Positions 7,705-15,354 of a stretch of DNA of 26,531 bases are shown here, piece by piece. Position numbers and translations under genes: made by a program. This DNA comes from a virus. Below the pieces are notes generated by a model. The model saw nothing but the letters and a program-made list of their open reading frames with translations. It ran no database searches and was not told the DNA's origin. Location: positions 1 through 26,531 of IMG/VR virus record IMGVR_UViG_3300030104_002922, one strand, 5' to 3'. Each line of letters starts with the position of its first letter. The first letter of the stretch is position 1.

Positions 7705-8753
7705 AGATAGCAATTATAACTGATCAGCATTTTGGTGCTAGAAAAGGTAGTATACAATTTCATCAGTATTTTCAAAAATTTTATGAAGACATTTTTTTCC
7801 CTGCGATTGATAGAGAAGGTATCACAACTCTTATCGATATGGGAGATACTTTCGACAATAGGAGGAGTATTGATCTCTGGTCTCTTAAATGGGCTAAAGA
7901 AAATTATTTCGATAGGTTGCGAGATATGGGAATTGCTGTATACTCTATTGTTGGGAATCACACTGCGTACTACAAAAATAACAACTCAGTTAATACAGTT
8001 GATTTACTTTTACGAGAATATAATAATATTGTTCCTATCAGAGACTTTGCTGAATATACAATTGGAGGTACCAAGTTTGCATTTCTCGCTTGGATAAACA
8101 AGGAGAATGAAAAGATGATGATGAAGAAGATAAAATCATCTAAGGCAAAAGTTGCTTGCGGTCATCTAGAATTAAATGGTTTTTCTCCTTACAAAGGATT
8201 TCAACAAACAAGAGGACATGATATAGAATACTTACAGAAGTTTGATAGAGTTTTTAGTGGACATTATCATACTCGTAGTAATGATGGTAAGGTATTCTAT
8301 CTTGGAAATCCATATGAAATGTATTGGAATGATGTAGAAGATGATAGAGGGTTTCATTTCTTTGATACTGAGACTTATGAATTAGAATCAGTTAATAATC
8401 CTTATCGTATGTTTTATAATGTTTATTATAATGATACACCATATCAAACATTTGATACTAGAGAACTGAAAGGAAAGATAGTTAAAGTAATTGTTCAAAC
8501 TAAAACTGATCCAAAATCATTTGAGAGATTTATTGATAAAATTCAATCATCTAATGTTGAAGAATTAAAAATTGTAGAAAATTTTGATTACAATAATGGT
8601 TGGTTGCATGGCGATGATGATGTTGATATTAGTGAGGAAAATACCCTATCAATTTTAAATACATATATTGATGAGTCTGAAGACACCCTAGATAAATCTA
8701 GAGTGAAAGACATGTTTAAATCATTATACGCTAAAGCTTCAGAAGTTGAGTAA
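7701..8753 (+). CDS. 47: Recombination endonuclease subunit gp47 (Mre11-like)
   Basis: Nuclease half of the gp46/gp47 complex that resects DNA ends for recombination-dependent replication. 350 residues (T4 339). Calcineurin-like metallophosphoesterase motifs appear in order: TDQHFG (7-12), GDTFDNRR, VGNHTAYYKNNN, CGHLEL and SGHYHTR, giving the two-metal Mre11 site. The C-terminal part is the cap/partner-binding domain. Start overlaps the methyltransferase stop (ATGA); the stop overlaps the next start (TAATG). Confidence 0.96.
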   Translation: MKIAIITDQHFGARKGSIQFHQYFQKFYEDIFFPAIDREGITTLIDMGDTFDNRRSIDLWSLKWAKENYFDRLRDMGIAVYSIVGNHTAYYKNNNSVNTVDLLLREYNNIVPIRDFAEYTIGGTKFAFLAWINKENEKMMMKKIKSSKAKVACGHLELNGFSPYKGFQQTRGHDIEYLQKFDRVFSGHYHTRSNDGKVFYLGNPYEMYWNDVEDDRGFHFFDTETYELESVNNPYRMFYNVYYNDTPYQTFDTRELKGKIVKVIVQTKTDPKSFERFIDKIQSSNVEELKIVENFDYNNGWLHGDDDVDISEENTLSILNTYIDESEDTLDKSRVKDMFKSLYAKASEVE

Positions 8754-9022
8754 TGTATTTACTGACATCAGAAAAAAAAACAAAGGATGGTGCATATGCT
8801 GTAAAGGATAAGTCTGGAGAGAAGGTATTGTTTATTTTTCAAAAAGAAGATGATGCAGAAAGATACTCATCTCAACTCCTTTCTGATCATGGAGTACGAA
8901 TGCAAGTTATAGAAATTGATGAAGGGGTTGCAATTTCTGCTTGTGAGATGTATAATTATAAGTACACTGTAATTACACCTAACGATATCGTTGTACCTCC
9001 ACCACTAGATGATAAAATTTGA
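8753..9022 (+). CDS. Small DUF3110-like protein between gp47 and gp46
   Basis: 89 residues, no known function. The central VLFIFQKEDDAERYSSQLLSD..VRMQVIEID resembles the cyanobacterial DUF3110 pattern: a beta strand, then an acidic DDA-x-RY helix, then a second strand ending in ID. The ending VPPPLDDKI is proline rich. It starts in the gp47 stop (TAATG) and overlaps the gp46 start by 14 bases, so it is made together with the nuclease subunits and may act with them (inference). The DUF3110 link is recalled, not searched. Confidence 0.75.
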   Translation: MYLLTSEKKTKDGAYAVKDKSGEKVLFIFQKEDDAERYSSQLLSDHGVRMQVIEIDEGVAISACEMYNYKYTVITPNDIVVPPPLDDKI

Positions 9023-10739
9023 AAAAGTTCGTTGGAAAAATTTCCTAAGTACAGGAGATCAATGGACTCATATACAACTTGATAAGGCTGGAACTACTCT
9101 AGTCGTAGGATCAAATGGTGCAGGGAAATCTACCATGCTAGATGCCTTGTGCTTTGTTTTGTTTAATAAACCATATAGAAGAATAACTAAACTTCAGATG
9201 GTCAATAGTTCTAATGAGAAAGGAACTGTAGTAGAAGTTGAATTTACAATAGGAACTAAAAAATATCTTGTTCGTCGTGGCATCAAACCTAATATGTTTG
9301 ATATAGAAATTGATGGTGAGATGCGTAATAAAGAAGCTGACGATAGAATTAATCAAAAAATTCTTGAAGAGCAGATTTTGAAATTAAATTTTAAATCATT
9401 TACTCAAATTGTAATATTAGGTAGCAGTAATTTTATTCCATTCATGCAACTATCTCTTTCTCATCGTAGAGAGGTGATAGAAGATCTGTTAGATATTAAA
9501 ATTTTCTCAGCAATGTGGAATCTTGTTAAGGAAAAAATAAAGGATGTTAGAGATGAAGTTAAAGTCTTAAATGGAAAGAAAGATAATGTAAAAGAAAAGA
9601 TATTTATGCAAGAAGAATTTTTAAAAGAGTTGCAAGATAGAGGTGAAAAAAGTATAGAAAAAAATGAAGGAAAGATTACAAAAATTAATTTAGAAATCGA
9701 CAATTTACTTAATGAAAATACAAAAATAGATGAAGAAATTGTTACGAAAAATAAACAGTTAATAGAGGTAAGCGAATCCCAAAAACGCTTGAAAACACTA
9801 GGGAATTTGAAAATTAAGTTGAATGAAAAAGTATCAACGATTACTAAGGAACACAAGTTCTTTACAGATAATGTAACATGCCCTACATGTACCCAACCTA
9901 TAGAAGAAAACTTTCGTCTAAATAAAATCGAAGACGCTCAAAATAGAGCAAAGGAACTCAGAGACGGCTACATTAAGCTAGAGGAGTCGATAAAAGAAGA
10001 AACAGAAAGAGAGCGTCTTTTCCTCACACTTTCAAAGGAGATAACGAATCTAACACATGGCATTTCTCAGAACAATGTTCGCATTACTGGATATCAGAGA
10101 CAGACAGGAGATTTACAACAAGAAATTCAAACTATTACCAAACAACTTCAAGGTAGAAATTCTGAACATGAGAAATTAAAAGGATTCGAGCAAGATCTTC
10201 AGACAATATTTGATGAACTCGTAGATAAAAAAGAAGAAATAAAATATCAAGAATTTGCATTTTCACTTCTTATGGATGGTGGAGTGAAGTCTAAGATTGT
10301 CAAAAAATATTTACCTCTTATCAATCAGCAAGTCAATCGTTACTTGCAGATGATGGATTTCTATATCAATTTTAAATTAGATGAAGAGTTTACTGAAACT
10401 GTTCAGAGTCCAGTCCATGATAAATTTACATACTCATCCTTTTCAGAGGGTGAGAAAATGCGTATAGACCTAGCACTTCTCTTTGCTTGGAGAGAGGTTG
10501 CTAGGTTTAAAAATTCTGCAAATACAAATCTTCTCATACTCGATGAGGTATTTGATTCCTCATTGGATAGTGTAGGTACAGAAGAATTTAATAAGATAAT
10601 AAGATATGTTATTGCTGACTCAAATGTATTTGTAATATCCCATAAGATTGACATGCTAGATAAGTTTAATACTGTTATAGAATTTACTAAAAAGGGTGGA
10701 TTCTCTTACATGTCAAGTAAATCTCTAGTTGAAGGTTAA
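9009..10739 (+). CDS. 46: Recombination endonuclease subunit gp46 (Rad50-like ATPase)
   Basis: SMC/Rad50-type ATPase partner of gp47. 576 residues (T4 560). Walker A GSNGAGKST at 34-42, a long coiled coil (about 165-410) broken by a zinc-hook CPTC at 291-294, signature SFSEGEKMR, and Walker B LLILDEVFD with D512-E513. The start gives MIKFEKVRWKNFLSTGD, the standard N-terminus, so the 14-base overlap with the preceding gene is real. The CPTC hook implies dimerisation through zinc. Confidence 0.96.
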   Translation: MIKFEKVRWKNFLSTGDQWTHIQLDKAGTTLVVGSNGAGKSTMLDALCFVLFNKPYRRITKLQMVNSSNEKGTVVEVEFTIGTKKYLVRRGIKPNMFDIEIDGEMRNKEADDRINQKILEEQILKLNFKSFTQIVILGSSNFIPFMQLSLSHRREVIEDLLDIKIFSAMWNLVKEKIKDVRDEVKVLNGKKDNVKEKIFMQEEFLKELQDRGEKSIEKNEGKITKINLEIDNLLNENTKIDEEIVTKNKQLIEVSESQKRLKTLGNLKIKLNEKVSTITKEHKFFTDNVTCPTCTQPIEENFRLNKIEDAQNRAKELRDGYIKLEESIKEETERERLFLTLSKEITNLTHGISQNNVRITGYQRQTGDLQQEIQTITKQLQGRNSEHEKLKGFEQDLQTIFDELVDKKEEIKYQEFAFSLLMDGGVKSKIVKKYLPLINQQVNRYLQMMDFYINFKLDEEFTETVQSPVHDKFTYSSFSEGEKMRIDLALLFAWREVARFKNSANTNLLILDEVFDSSLDSVGTEEFNKIIRYVIADSNVFVISHKIDMLDKFNTVIEFTKKGGFSYMSSKSLVEG

Positions 10740-10741
10740 TT

Positions 10742-11281
10742 ATGAAAGAAGCATACATTGCTAAAAATGTTTTAGATTATACAGAGATCAAACAGGTCTA
10801 TGATCATTTGATGAACAATCCCTGTTGGCATATTGGTGGTGGTTATGCGAATGCAGATAATCCACAACTAGCATACCCTAGATTTGTTGCAAAAGATCCT
10901 GGTGGAATTCATTCTGAATTTATTTCTGCATATATGATTGCCACTATGGTTAATGTTAAACAAAAGATCAGAGATAAATATGGTTTTGAACTACCTACAC
11001 ATGATATAGAGTCGGTAGTTTTCAATGCCCAAAGGAAAGGGAATATACCTTGTTTCCATACTGATGGTACTGGAGGTAAGAAATATAGTTGGAGTATCAT
11101 TGGATTCATGACTCCACAATGGGATAAGTCTTGGGGTGGAGAATTGCAAATCCAAGAGGAGACTTTTACTTTTGAACCTGGTGATTTTATAGCATTCAAA
11201 TCTACTGAACTACATGATGCCATGCCTATACTAGTAGACACACCATTTTATAGATTAACCTGTGCATGCATGATACCATGA
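10742..11281 (+). CDS. 2OG-Fe(II) oxygenase (prolyl 4-hydroxylase-like)
   Basis: 179 residues with a complete 2-oxoglutarate/Fe(II) facial triad: H106-x-D108 (CFHTDG), H158 (ELHDA), and R171 (YRL) for 2-oxoglutarate. GGELQI and FEPGDFIAFKS before H158 are the usual double-stranded beta-helix strands. The substrate cannot be read; protein, nucleic acid and small-molecule targets are all known in the superfamily. It lies 2 bases after gp46, so it is the last gene of that operon before the terminator at 11307. Two more oxygenase-like genes are at 14707 and 16461. Confidence 0.88.
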   Translation: MKEAYIAKNVLDYTEIKQVYDHLMNNPCWHIGGGYANADNPQLAYPRFVAKDPGGIHSEFISAYMIATMVNVKQKIRDKYGFELPTHDIESVVFNAQRKGNIPCFHTDGTGGKKYSWSIIGFMTPQWDKSWGGELQIQEETFTFEPGDFIAFKSTELHDAMPILVDTPFYRLTCACMIP

Positions 11282-11306
11282 TGTGACAGTTTACAAAGTG
11301 TACACT

Positions 11307-11329
11307 AGGGGGTTCTTACCCCCTTTTTT
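11307..11329 (+). terminator. Rho-independent terminator after the 2OG oxygenase gene
   Basis: AGGGGG (11307-11312), loop TTCTTA, CCCCCT (11319-11324), then T to 11329. It ends the transcript carrying genes 55 to the oxygenase. Confidence 0.9.
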
Positions 11330-11331
11330 AT

Positions 11332-11340
11332 TGGTATAAT
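11332..11340 (+). promoter_or_regulatory. Extended -10 promoter for the metallopeptidase-VWA gene
   Basis: TGGTATAAT: TGn plus a consensus -10 box, 22 bases before the ATG. The -35 position falls in the terminator hairpin and has no consensus, so the promoter would depend on the extended -10 or an activator. Confidence 0.68.
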
Positions 11341-11362
11341 AATACTATACAAGACGAGACAC

Positions 11363-13561
11363 ATGCTTCACGAAATTAAAGGTAAACTTGCTAAACTCCT
11401 AGCAACAGAAAACTTAATCATCGAACACAGAGATGTATCTACAGCATCTTTTGATGTAGATCGTAGAGTCCTTACTCTACCAATGTGGAAGATTAATTCT
11501 GAAGATGTGTACGATCTTCTAGTAGCACATGAGGTTGGTCATGCACTTTTTACTGACCCTCGTAACTGGTTCATGGAAGATGAGTACAAAAATCTAAATC
11601 CATCTCTAGTAAACATCACAGAAGATGCTCGTATTGAGAAGTTGATGAAGAGAAGATATGCAGGTCTAAACAAAACATTCAGCAGAGGATATACACAGTT
11701 AAATGAGGATGATTTCTTTGAGACCAAAGGCGAAGATCTTGCTACATATAGTTTTCCTGATCGTATCAATCTATGGTTCAAGGTAGGTGCATTCTTAAAT
11801 ATCAAGTTTTCCAACACAGAAAAATATATCGTAGATCTTATTGGTAAAGCAGAAACATTTGATGATGCATTACAAGCAGCAAAAAAACTAAGAGATTTTA
11901 TTGAAGAGAATCAAAGTAAAGATCAAGAGTTTGTAGAGCAAGTAGTTTCAAAAGAAAATGTAAGTCAAGGTGGTCTTAACAATCCTGTTGACCTAGAAGA
12001 TCTACTAGATGATATACAAGATGAAAAAGAAGAACAAGAGTCAGGTCAAGGAGAAGGTAAACCAGATCAGTTTGATGAAGATTTTGATGAAGACAGAGAA
12101 GAGTATGAATCAGATCTAGATGTACCAAGTTACGAGCAAGGTGGCACTCATGGTAATAATGATTTTGAGACTAAAACTGTAGACTCACTAGCAGAAAAAT
12201 TAGAAGAACTCGCAGGTAAGTTTGACCCTAATCGTGAAGCACCAGTCTATGTAAATCTTCCAAAAATAAATCTTGATAGAACTGTAGTTCCTGTGAATGA
12301 AATTCATACTTATATTGAAACAGAGTGGAAAGCATATGAAGAAAAAATGAATGAGGAGTATGACAGTTATGGTGGTGCTAATTGGATAACACAATGGCAC
12401 AAAGATTCTGAAACAGAATATCAAAAGTTCAAAAGATCAACTGGTAAAGAAGTTAGTTATCTTGTTAAAGAATTTGAAATGAAAAAAGCAGCATCTGCAT
12501 ATGCTCGTGCTGCTACTTCTAAAACTGGAGTTCTTGATTGCTTAAAACTACACCAGTACAAGTTCAACGATGACATTTTCAAAAAGATTACAGTTCTTCC
12601 TGATGGTAAGAATCATGGCTTACTCTTTATACTAGATTGGTCAGGTTCTATGGCAGATGTGTTACTAAACACAGTAAAACAGATGTATAATTTGATATGG
12701 TTTGCTCGCAAAGTCGGCATCCCATATGAGGTTTACGCATTCAGCAACGAATGGTACTACTACGGTAACGCTGACAACAGACCTGCAGCAGAAGAGCAAG
12801 GTCCTGATGAGATATTCATTGAAGATCATTTCAGTTTGATGAACCTTCTTAGCAGCAACTGTAATGCTAAAGAGTGTGAGAGACAGATGCTAAACATCTG
12901 GAAGATAGCAGAAGGTTTTACTAGTAGATATGGAATTTCTCCTAGAAGGATGTCACTATCTGGCACTCCATTGAATGAAGCACTAATTTCTCTTCATGAA
13001 ATCATCCCTCAGTTCCAAAAAAATACTGGAGTTGAGAAAGTAAATTGTGTTGTACTTACTGACGGTGAAGCAAGTTCACTTTGTAGAACTGCAATGGTTC
13101 AGCGTAACTGGGAACCTCAACCAGAACTTCGTCACAAAGCAATTCGTAGTCACTGTTTCTTAAGACACAATGGTCATGTTCGTAGGTTAAGTGATGTTTA
13201 CTACAAGTTTACTAAGATCTTATTAGATGATCTTAAGTCATCTTTCCCTTCAGTTAATTTTGTAGGATTCCGTTTACTTGGTGCTAGAGATCTATCATCT
13301 ATGCTCAATCATTACATTTCAGATTTTGAGAAGAGAGATCGTGCTCGTGCTGACTGGAAAAAGCATAAGTCTTTCACTATCAAGAATCAAGGATACGATT
13401 CATTCTTTGTTCTTTCTTCCAACAATCTTTCAAATACTACTGAGTTTGAAGTTGCTCAAGATGCAACTAAAGCACAAATCAGATCTGCATTCAAGAAATC
13501 TTTTAACAACAAAAAGATGAACAAAAAAGTATTAGGCGAATTCGTTGAGATGGTCGCTTAA
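11363..13561 (+). CDS. CobT/DUF2201-like metallopeptidase with VWA domain
   Basis: 732 residues, three parts. N-terminal zincin-like domain: HEVGH (56-60) with a downstream NITEDARIE whose E87 would be the third zinc ligand, a gluzincin layout. An acidic linker (about 210-252). C-terminal von Willebrand A domain with MIDAS residues D425-x-S427-x-S429 (DWSGSM), T535 (SGTP) and D567 (LTDGE). This order matches COG3864/DUF2201 'predicted metallopeptidase-VWA' proteins and cobaltochelatase CobT, which also has an acidic linker and VWA domain. The following gene is a CobS/MoxR ATPase, the usual partner. Flanked on both sides by the same regulatory cassette. A cobalt-chelatase role would also need a CobN subunit, absent here; a protein-remodelling role is equally possible. 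Confidence 0.88.
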   Translation: MLHEIKGKLAKLLATENLIIEHRDVSTASFDVDRRVLTLPMWKINSEDVYDLLVAHEVGHALFTDPRNWFMEDEYKNLNPSLVNITEDARIEKLMKRRYAGLNKTFSRGYTQLNEDDFFETKGEDLATYSFPDRINLWFKVGAFLNIKFSNTEKYIVDLIGKAETFDDALQAAKKLRDFIEENQSKDQEFVEQVVSKENVSQGGLNNPVDLEDLLDDIQDEKEEQESGQGEGKPDQFDEDFDEDREEYESDLDVPSYEQGGTHGNNDFETKTVDSLAEKLEELAGKFDPNREAPVYVNLPKINLDRTVVPVNEIHTYIETEWKAYEEKMNEEYDSYGGANWITQWHKDSETEYQKFKRSTGKEVSYLVKEFEMKKAASAYARAATSKTGVLDCLKLHQYKFNDDIFKKITVLPDGKNHGLLFILDWSGSMADVLLNTVKQMYNLIWFARKVGIPYEVYAFSNEWYYYGNADNRPAAEEQGPDEIFIEDHFSLMNLLSSNCNAKECERQMLNIWKIAEGFTSRYGISPRRMSLSGTPLNEALISLHEIIPQFQKNTGVEKVNCVVLTDGEASSLCRTAMVQRNWEPQPELRHKAIRSHCFLRHNGHVRRLSDVYYKFTKILLDDLKSSFPSVNFVGFRLLGARDLSSMLNHYISDFEKRDRARADWKKHKSFTIKNQGYDSFFVLSSNNLSNTTEFEVAQDATKAQIRSAFKKSFNNKKMNKKVLGEFVEMVA

Positions 13562-13575
13562 CAAACTGTCCACTT

Positions 13576-13591
13576 GGGGGTTTATTCCCCC
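13576..13591 (+). terminator. Short G/C hairpin after the VWA gene, weak terminator
   Basis: GGGGG (13576-13580), loop TTTATT, CCCCC (13587-13591), followed by TTGATTT rather than a clean T run. Probably allows partial read-through into the ATPase gene. Confidence 0.6.
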
Positions 13592-13602
13592 TTGATTTAC
13601 AG

Positions 13603-13608
13603 TATAAT
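13603..13608 (+). promoter_or_regulatory. -10 box for the CobS-like ATPase gene
   Basis: TATAAT, 23 bases before the ATG, in the same place within the cassette as in copy 1. It lacks the TG extension (CAG instead) and has no clear -35. Confidence 0.6.
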
Positions 13609-13631
13609 ATATACATACACGAGACAACATT

Positions 13632-14717
13632 ATGGCTTTCCAAGCAAAATTTTCAAACGAAGACTTGATTTCATTCTTAACAAAAAACGATACTGTTAAA
13701 GAAGTTACTAGTAAAGAAATTAATGAAGCAGCAGCACACTTCGATGTACAAGTGCAAAGCGTTACAAAGCGTGTCAACAAACTTCAAGAGTTCCGTAAAG
13801 TTACTCGTGGTAAGTGGACATTAACTGTGGCAGAAGCACTAGAGAAAAATTATTCAGCACCTGCTGCTCAACCAGTACAGAGTACAAATCTTATTCCAGA
13901 GATAGATGATCACTTTGTTAAATTTGGAAACTTTAATGATATTAAAAAGATTATAAAATCCAAAGTATTTTATCCTGCATTCATCACAGGTTTATCAGGT
14001 AATGGTAAGACCTTCTCTGTAGAGCAAGCATGTGCTCAATCAAATAGAGAGTTTATTCGTGTCAACATCACAATCGAAACCGACGAAGATGACCTTATTG
14101 GTGGTTTCCGTCTTGTCAATGGCAGCACTGTATGGCATAACGGTCCAGTTGTCGAGGCATTGGAAAGGGGAGCTACACTCCTTTTAGATGAGATCGATCT
14201 AGCATCTAACAAGATTCTATGTTTACAATCTATCCTAGAAGGTAAAGGAGTATTCCTTAAAAAGATTGGTAGGCATGTTCTCCCTGCCAAGGGATTCAAT
14301 GTAATAGCAACTGCTAATACAAAAGGTAAAGGTTCTGACGATGGTAGATTCATCGGAACTAATGTTCTTAATGAAGCATTCCTTGAGAGATTCCCTGTAA
14401 CCTTTGAGCAATCATATCCTAGTGTTGCTATCGAGCAAAAGATTCTTGAAAAAGAATGTGCAGATACTGCATTCTGTAAGCATCTTGTAGACTGGGCAGA
14501 CATTATCCGTAAGACATTCTTTGACGGTGGTGTTGATGAGGTTATCTCAACTCGTAGGTTAGTTCACATTGTTCGTGCCTATGCTATCTGGGGTGACAAA
14601 CTCAAAGCAATCCAAGTTTGCTTAAATCGTTTCGATGATGAAACAAAATCTGCTTTCCTTGACTTATATGATAAGGTAGATGCAGATGTAGATCTCAAAT
14701 CTGAAGATGCTAATTAA
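13632..14717 (+). CDS. cobS: CobS-like MoxR-family AAA+ ATPase
   Basis: 361 residues. Residues 1-75 look like a small helical, possibly winged-helix domain (VQSVTKRVNKLQEFRKVTRGKWTLT). The AAA+ core has Walker A GLSGNGKT (120-127), Walker B LLLDEID with D186-E187, a sensor-1 region VIATANTKGKGSDDGRF, and NEAFLERF as the arginine-finger region. This is the MoxR/CobS type that marine T4-like phages carry and that is annotated cobS. CobS works with VWA partner CobT, and here the VWA-metallopeptidase gene lies directly upstream. The cobalamin function is by name only; I read a MoxR-VWA pair. The stop overlaps the next gene by 11 bases and a hairpin terminator follows at 14727. Confidence 0.9.
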   Translation: MAFQAKFSNEDLISFLTKNDTVKEVTSKEINEAAAHFDVQVQSVTKRVNKLQEFRKVTRGKWTLTVAEALEKNYSAPAAQPVQSTNLIPEIDDHFVKFGNFNDIKKIIKSKVFYPAFITGLSGNGKTFSVEQACAQSNREFIRVNITIETDEDDLIGGFRLVNGSTVWHNGPVVEALERGATLLLDEIDLASNKILCLQSILEGKGVFLKKIGRHVLPAKGFNVIATANTKGKGSDDGRFIGTNVLNEAFLERFPVTFEQSYPSVAIEQKILEKECADTAFCKHLVDWADIIRKTFFDGGVDEVISTRRLVHIVRAYAIWGDKLKAIQVCLNRFDDETKSAFLDLYDKVDADVDLKSEDAN

Positions 14718-15348
14718 ACCTTTCGGTCCTCTGATATTGCATGAAGTGATATCAGAGGATTTTTTAAAATTTCTTGTTGAAGCATCTGTCCAAACAAAAA
14801 TTAAAAACGAAAATGTTGGATGGGATTTAGCAGGTAACATAGATGATCAATTGCAAAGTGTGATTGATCCTCAAGGGTTTATGAAGGAAATCTATCCTCA
14901 TATTTTTAGGTATATGGCAGGATGTTTTGATAGAAGAAAAGAAGATATGTTGGGGCAACCAGATCCACCAATGTCAAGACTTACTTTTGATTGTGGTAAT
15001 GGTCCTTGGATTAATTTTCAAAAGAAAAATGAGTTTAATCCTGTTCATGTTCACGGTGGTGAACTTTCTTCTGTTATAATGATTGATGTACCCGAAGAGA
15101 TAGCAAAAGAATCTGATACTGTTAAGGACAAAACTAATATGCCTTGTCCTGGTCAGTTGGAATTTATTGACGGTCCTTCTGGATACATGTATACTGGAAG
15201 TTATAAAGTAGTTCCTAGGACAGGTGACATATTTGTATTCCCTGCACAGTTAAAACATACTGTGTATCCATTTACAAGTGATGTTACTAGGATAACTATG
15301 AGTTATAATATATTCAACATACAAGTTGACTCAAACACTCAGGAGTGA
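14707..15348 (+). CDS. 2OG-Fe(II) oxygenase-like protein (TIGR02466-like)
   Basis: 213 residues. Metal-binding pattern NPVHVHGGE gives H114-x-H116, with H184 in QLKHTVYPF and R195 in VTRITMSYN. GDIFVFPA before H184 is the usual strand. This HxH...H...R form recalls the TIGR02466 group of putative 2OG-Fe(II) oxygenases common in marine phages and bacteria; the HxD aspartate is replaced by His. Activity is not proven. It starts inside the ATPase gene (11-base overlap), and its 5' coding region holds a perfect terminator hairpin (14727-14765), so its full transcript may be attenuated. Confidence 0.8.
   Translation: MLIKPFGPLILHEVISEDFLKFLVEASVQTKIKNENVGWDLAGNIDDQLQSVIDPQGFMKEIYPHIFRYMAGCFDRRKEDMLGQPDPPMSRLTFDCGNGPWINFQKKNEFNPVHVHGGELSSVIMIDVPEEIAKESDTVKDKTNMPCPGQLEFIDGPSGYMYTGSYKVVPRTGDIFVFPAQLKHTVYPFTSDVTRITMSYNIFNIQVDSNTQE
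14727..14765 (+). terminator. Perfect hairpin terminator embedded in the oxygenase coding region
   Basis: TCCTCTGATAT (14727-14737) and ATATCAGAGGA (14749-14759) are perfect 11-base complements with an 11-base loop, followed by six T (14760-14765). It begins 10 bases after the ATPase stop but inside codons 7-20 of the next gene. Confidence 0.82.
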
Positions 15349-15354
15349 TATAAT
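15326..15354 (+). promoter_or_regulatory. Near-consensus sigma70 promoter upstream of gene 45
   Basis: TTGACT (15326-15331), 17-base spacer, TATAAT (15349-15354) preceded by TGA (extended -10). It is the best sigma70 match seen in the window. It overlaps the ribosome binding site and ATG of the DUF3310-like gene, so its transcript would begin just after that ATG and serve gene 45 and beyond. Confidence 0.65.

Larger units (their letters stand above)
11293..11361 (+). repeat. Terminator+promoter cassette, copy 1 (PeSL-like)
   Basis: A 69-base intergenic unit: ACAAA, a TGT-CACT stretch, GGGGG hairpin, TATAAT and a CGAGACA leader. It matches 13561-13626 with the same spacing from ACAAA to TATAAT (42 bases in both). 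It precedes the metallopeptidase-VWA gene. The layout resembles the mobile 'PeSL' (promoter early stem-loop) cassettes described in T4-type phages. It contains the palindrome AGTGTACACT at 11297-11306. Confidence 0.75.
13561..13626 (+). repeat. Terminator+promoter cassette, copy 2 (PeSL-like)
   Basis: Second copy of the 11293-11361 unit. ACAAA, the TGT-CACT stretch, GGGGG/CCCCC and TATAAT sit at the same spacings (15, 11 and 16 bases between successive elements), and the CGAGACA leader is 3 bases closer. Differences lie mainly in the loop, the T tract and the leader. It separates the metallopeptidase-VWA gene from its ATPase partner. Confidence 0.75.

Noticed and set aside
9461-9856. Long minus-strand reading frames inside gene 46 and other genes
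   Set aside because: They mirror strongly supported plus-strand genes, have Lys/Phe/Ser-biased low-complexity translations, and lack ribosome binding sites.
9919-9925. CTAAATA inside gene 46
   Set aside because: It lies in the coding region, with no gene start for 800 bases downstream; treated as chance.
15326-15352. Longer DUF3310-like protein starting from TTG at 15326
   Set aside because: The ATG at 15353 has AGGAG at proper distance; the extra nine residues have no support.
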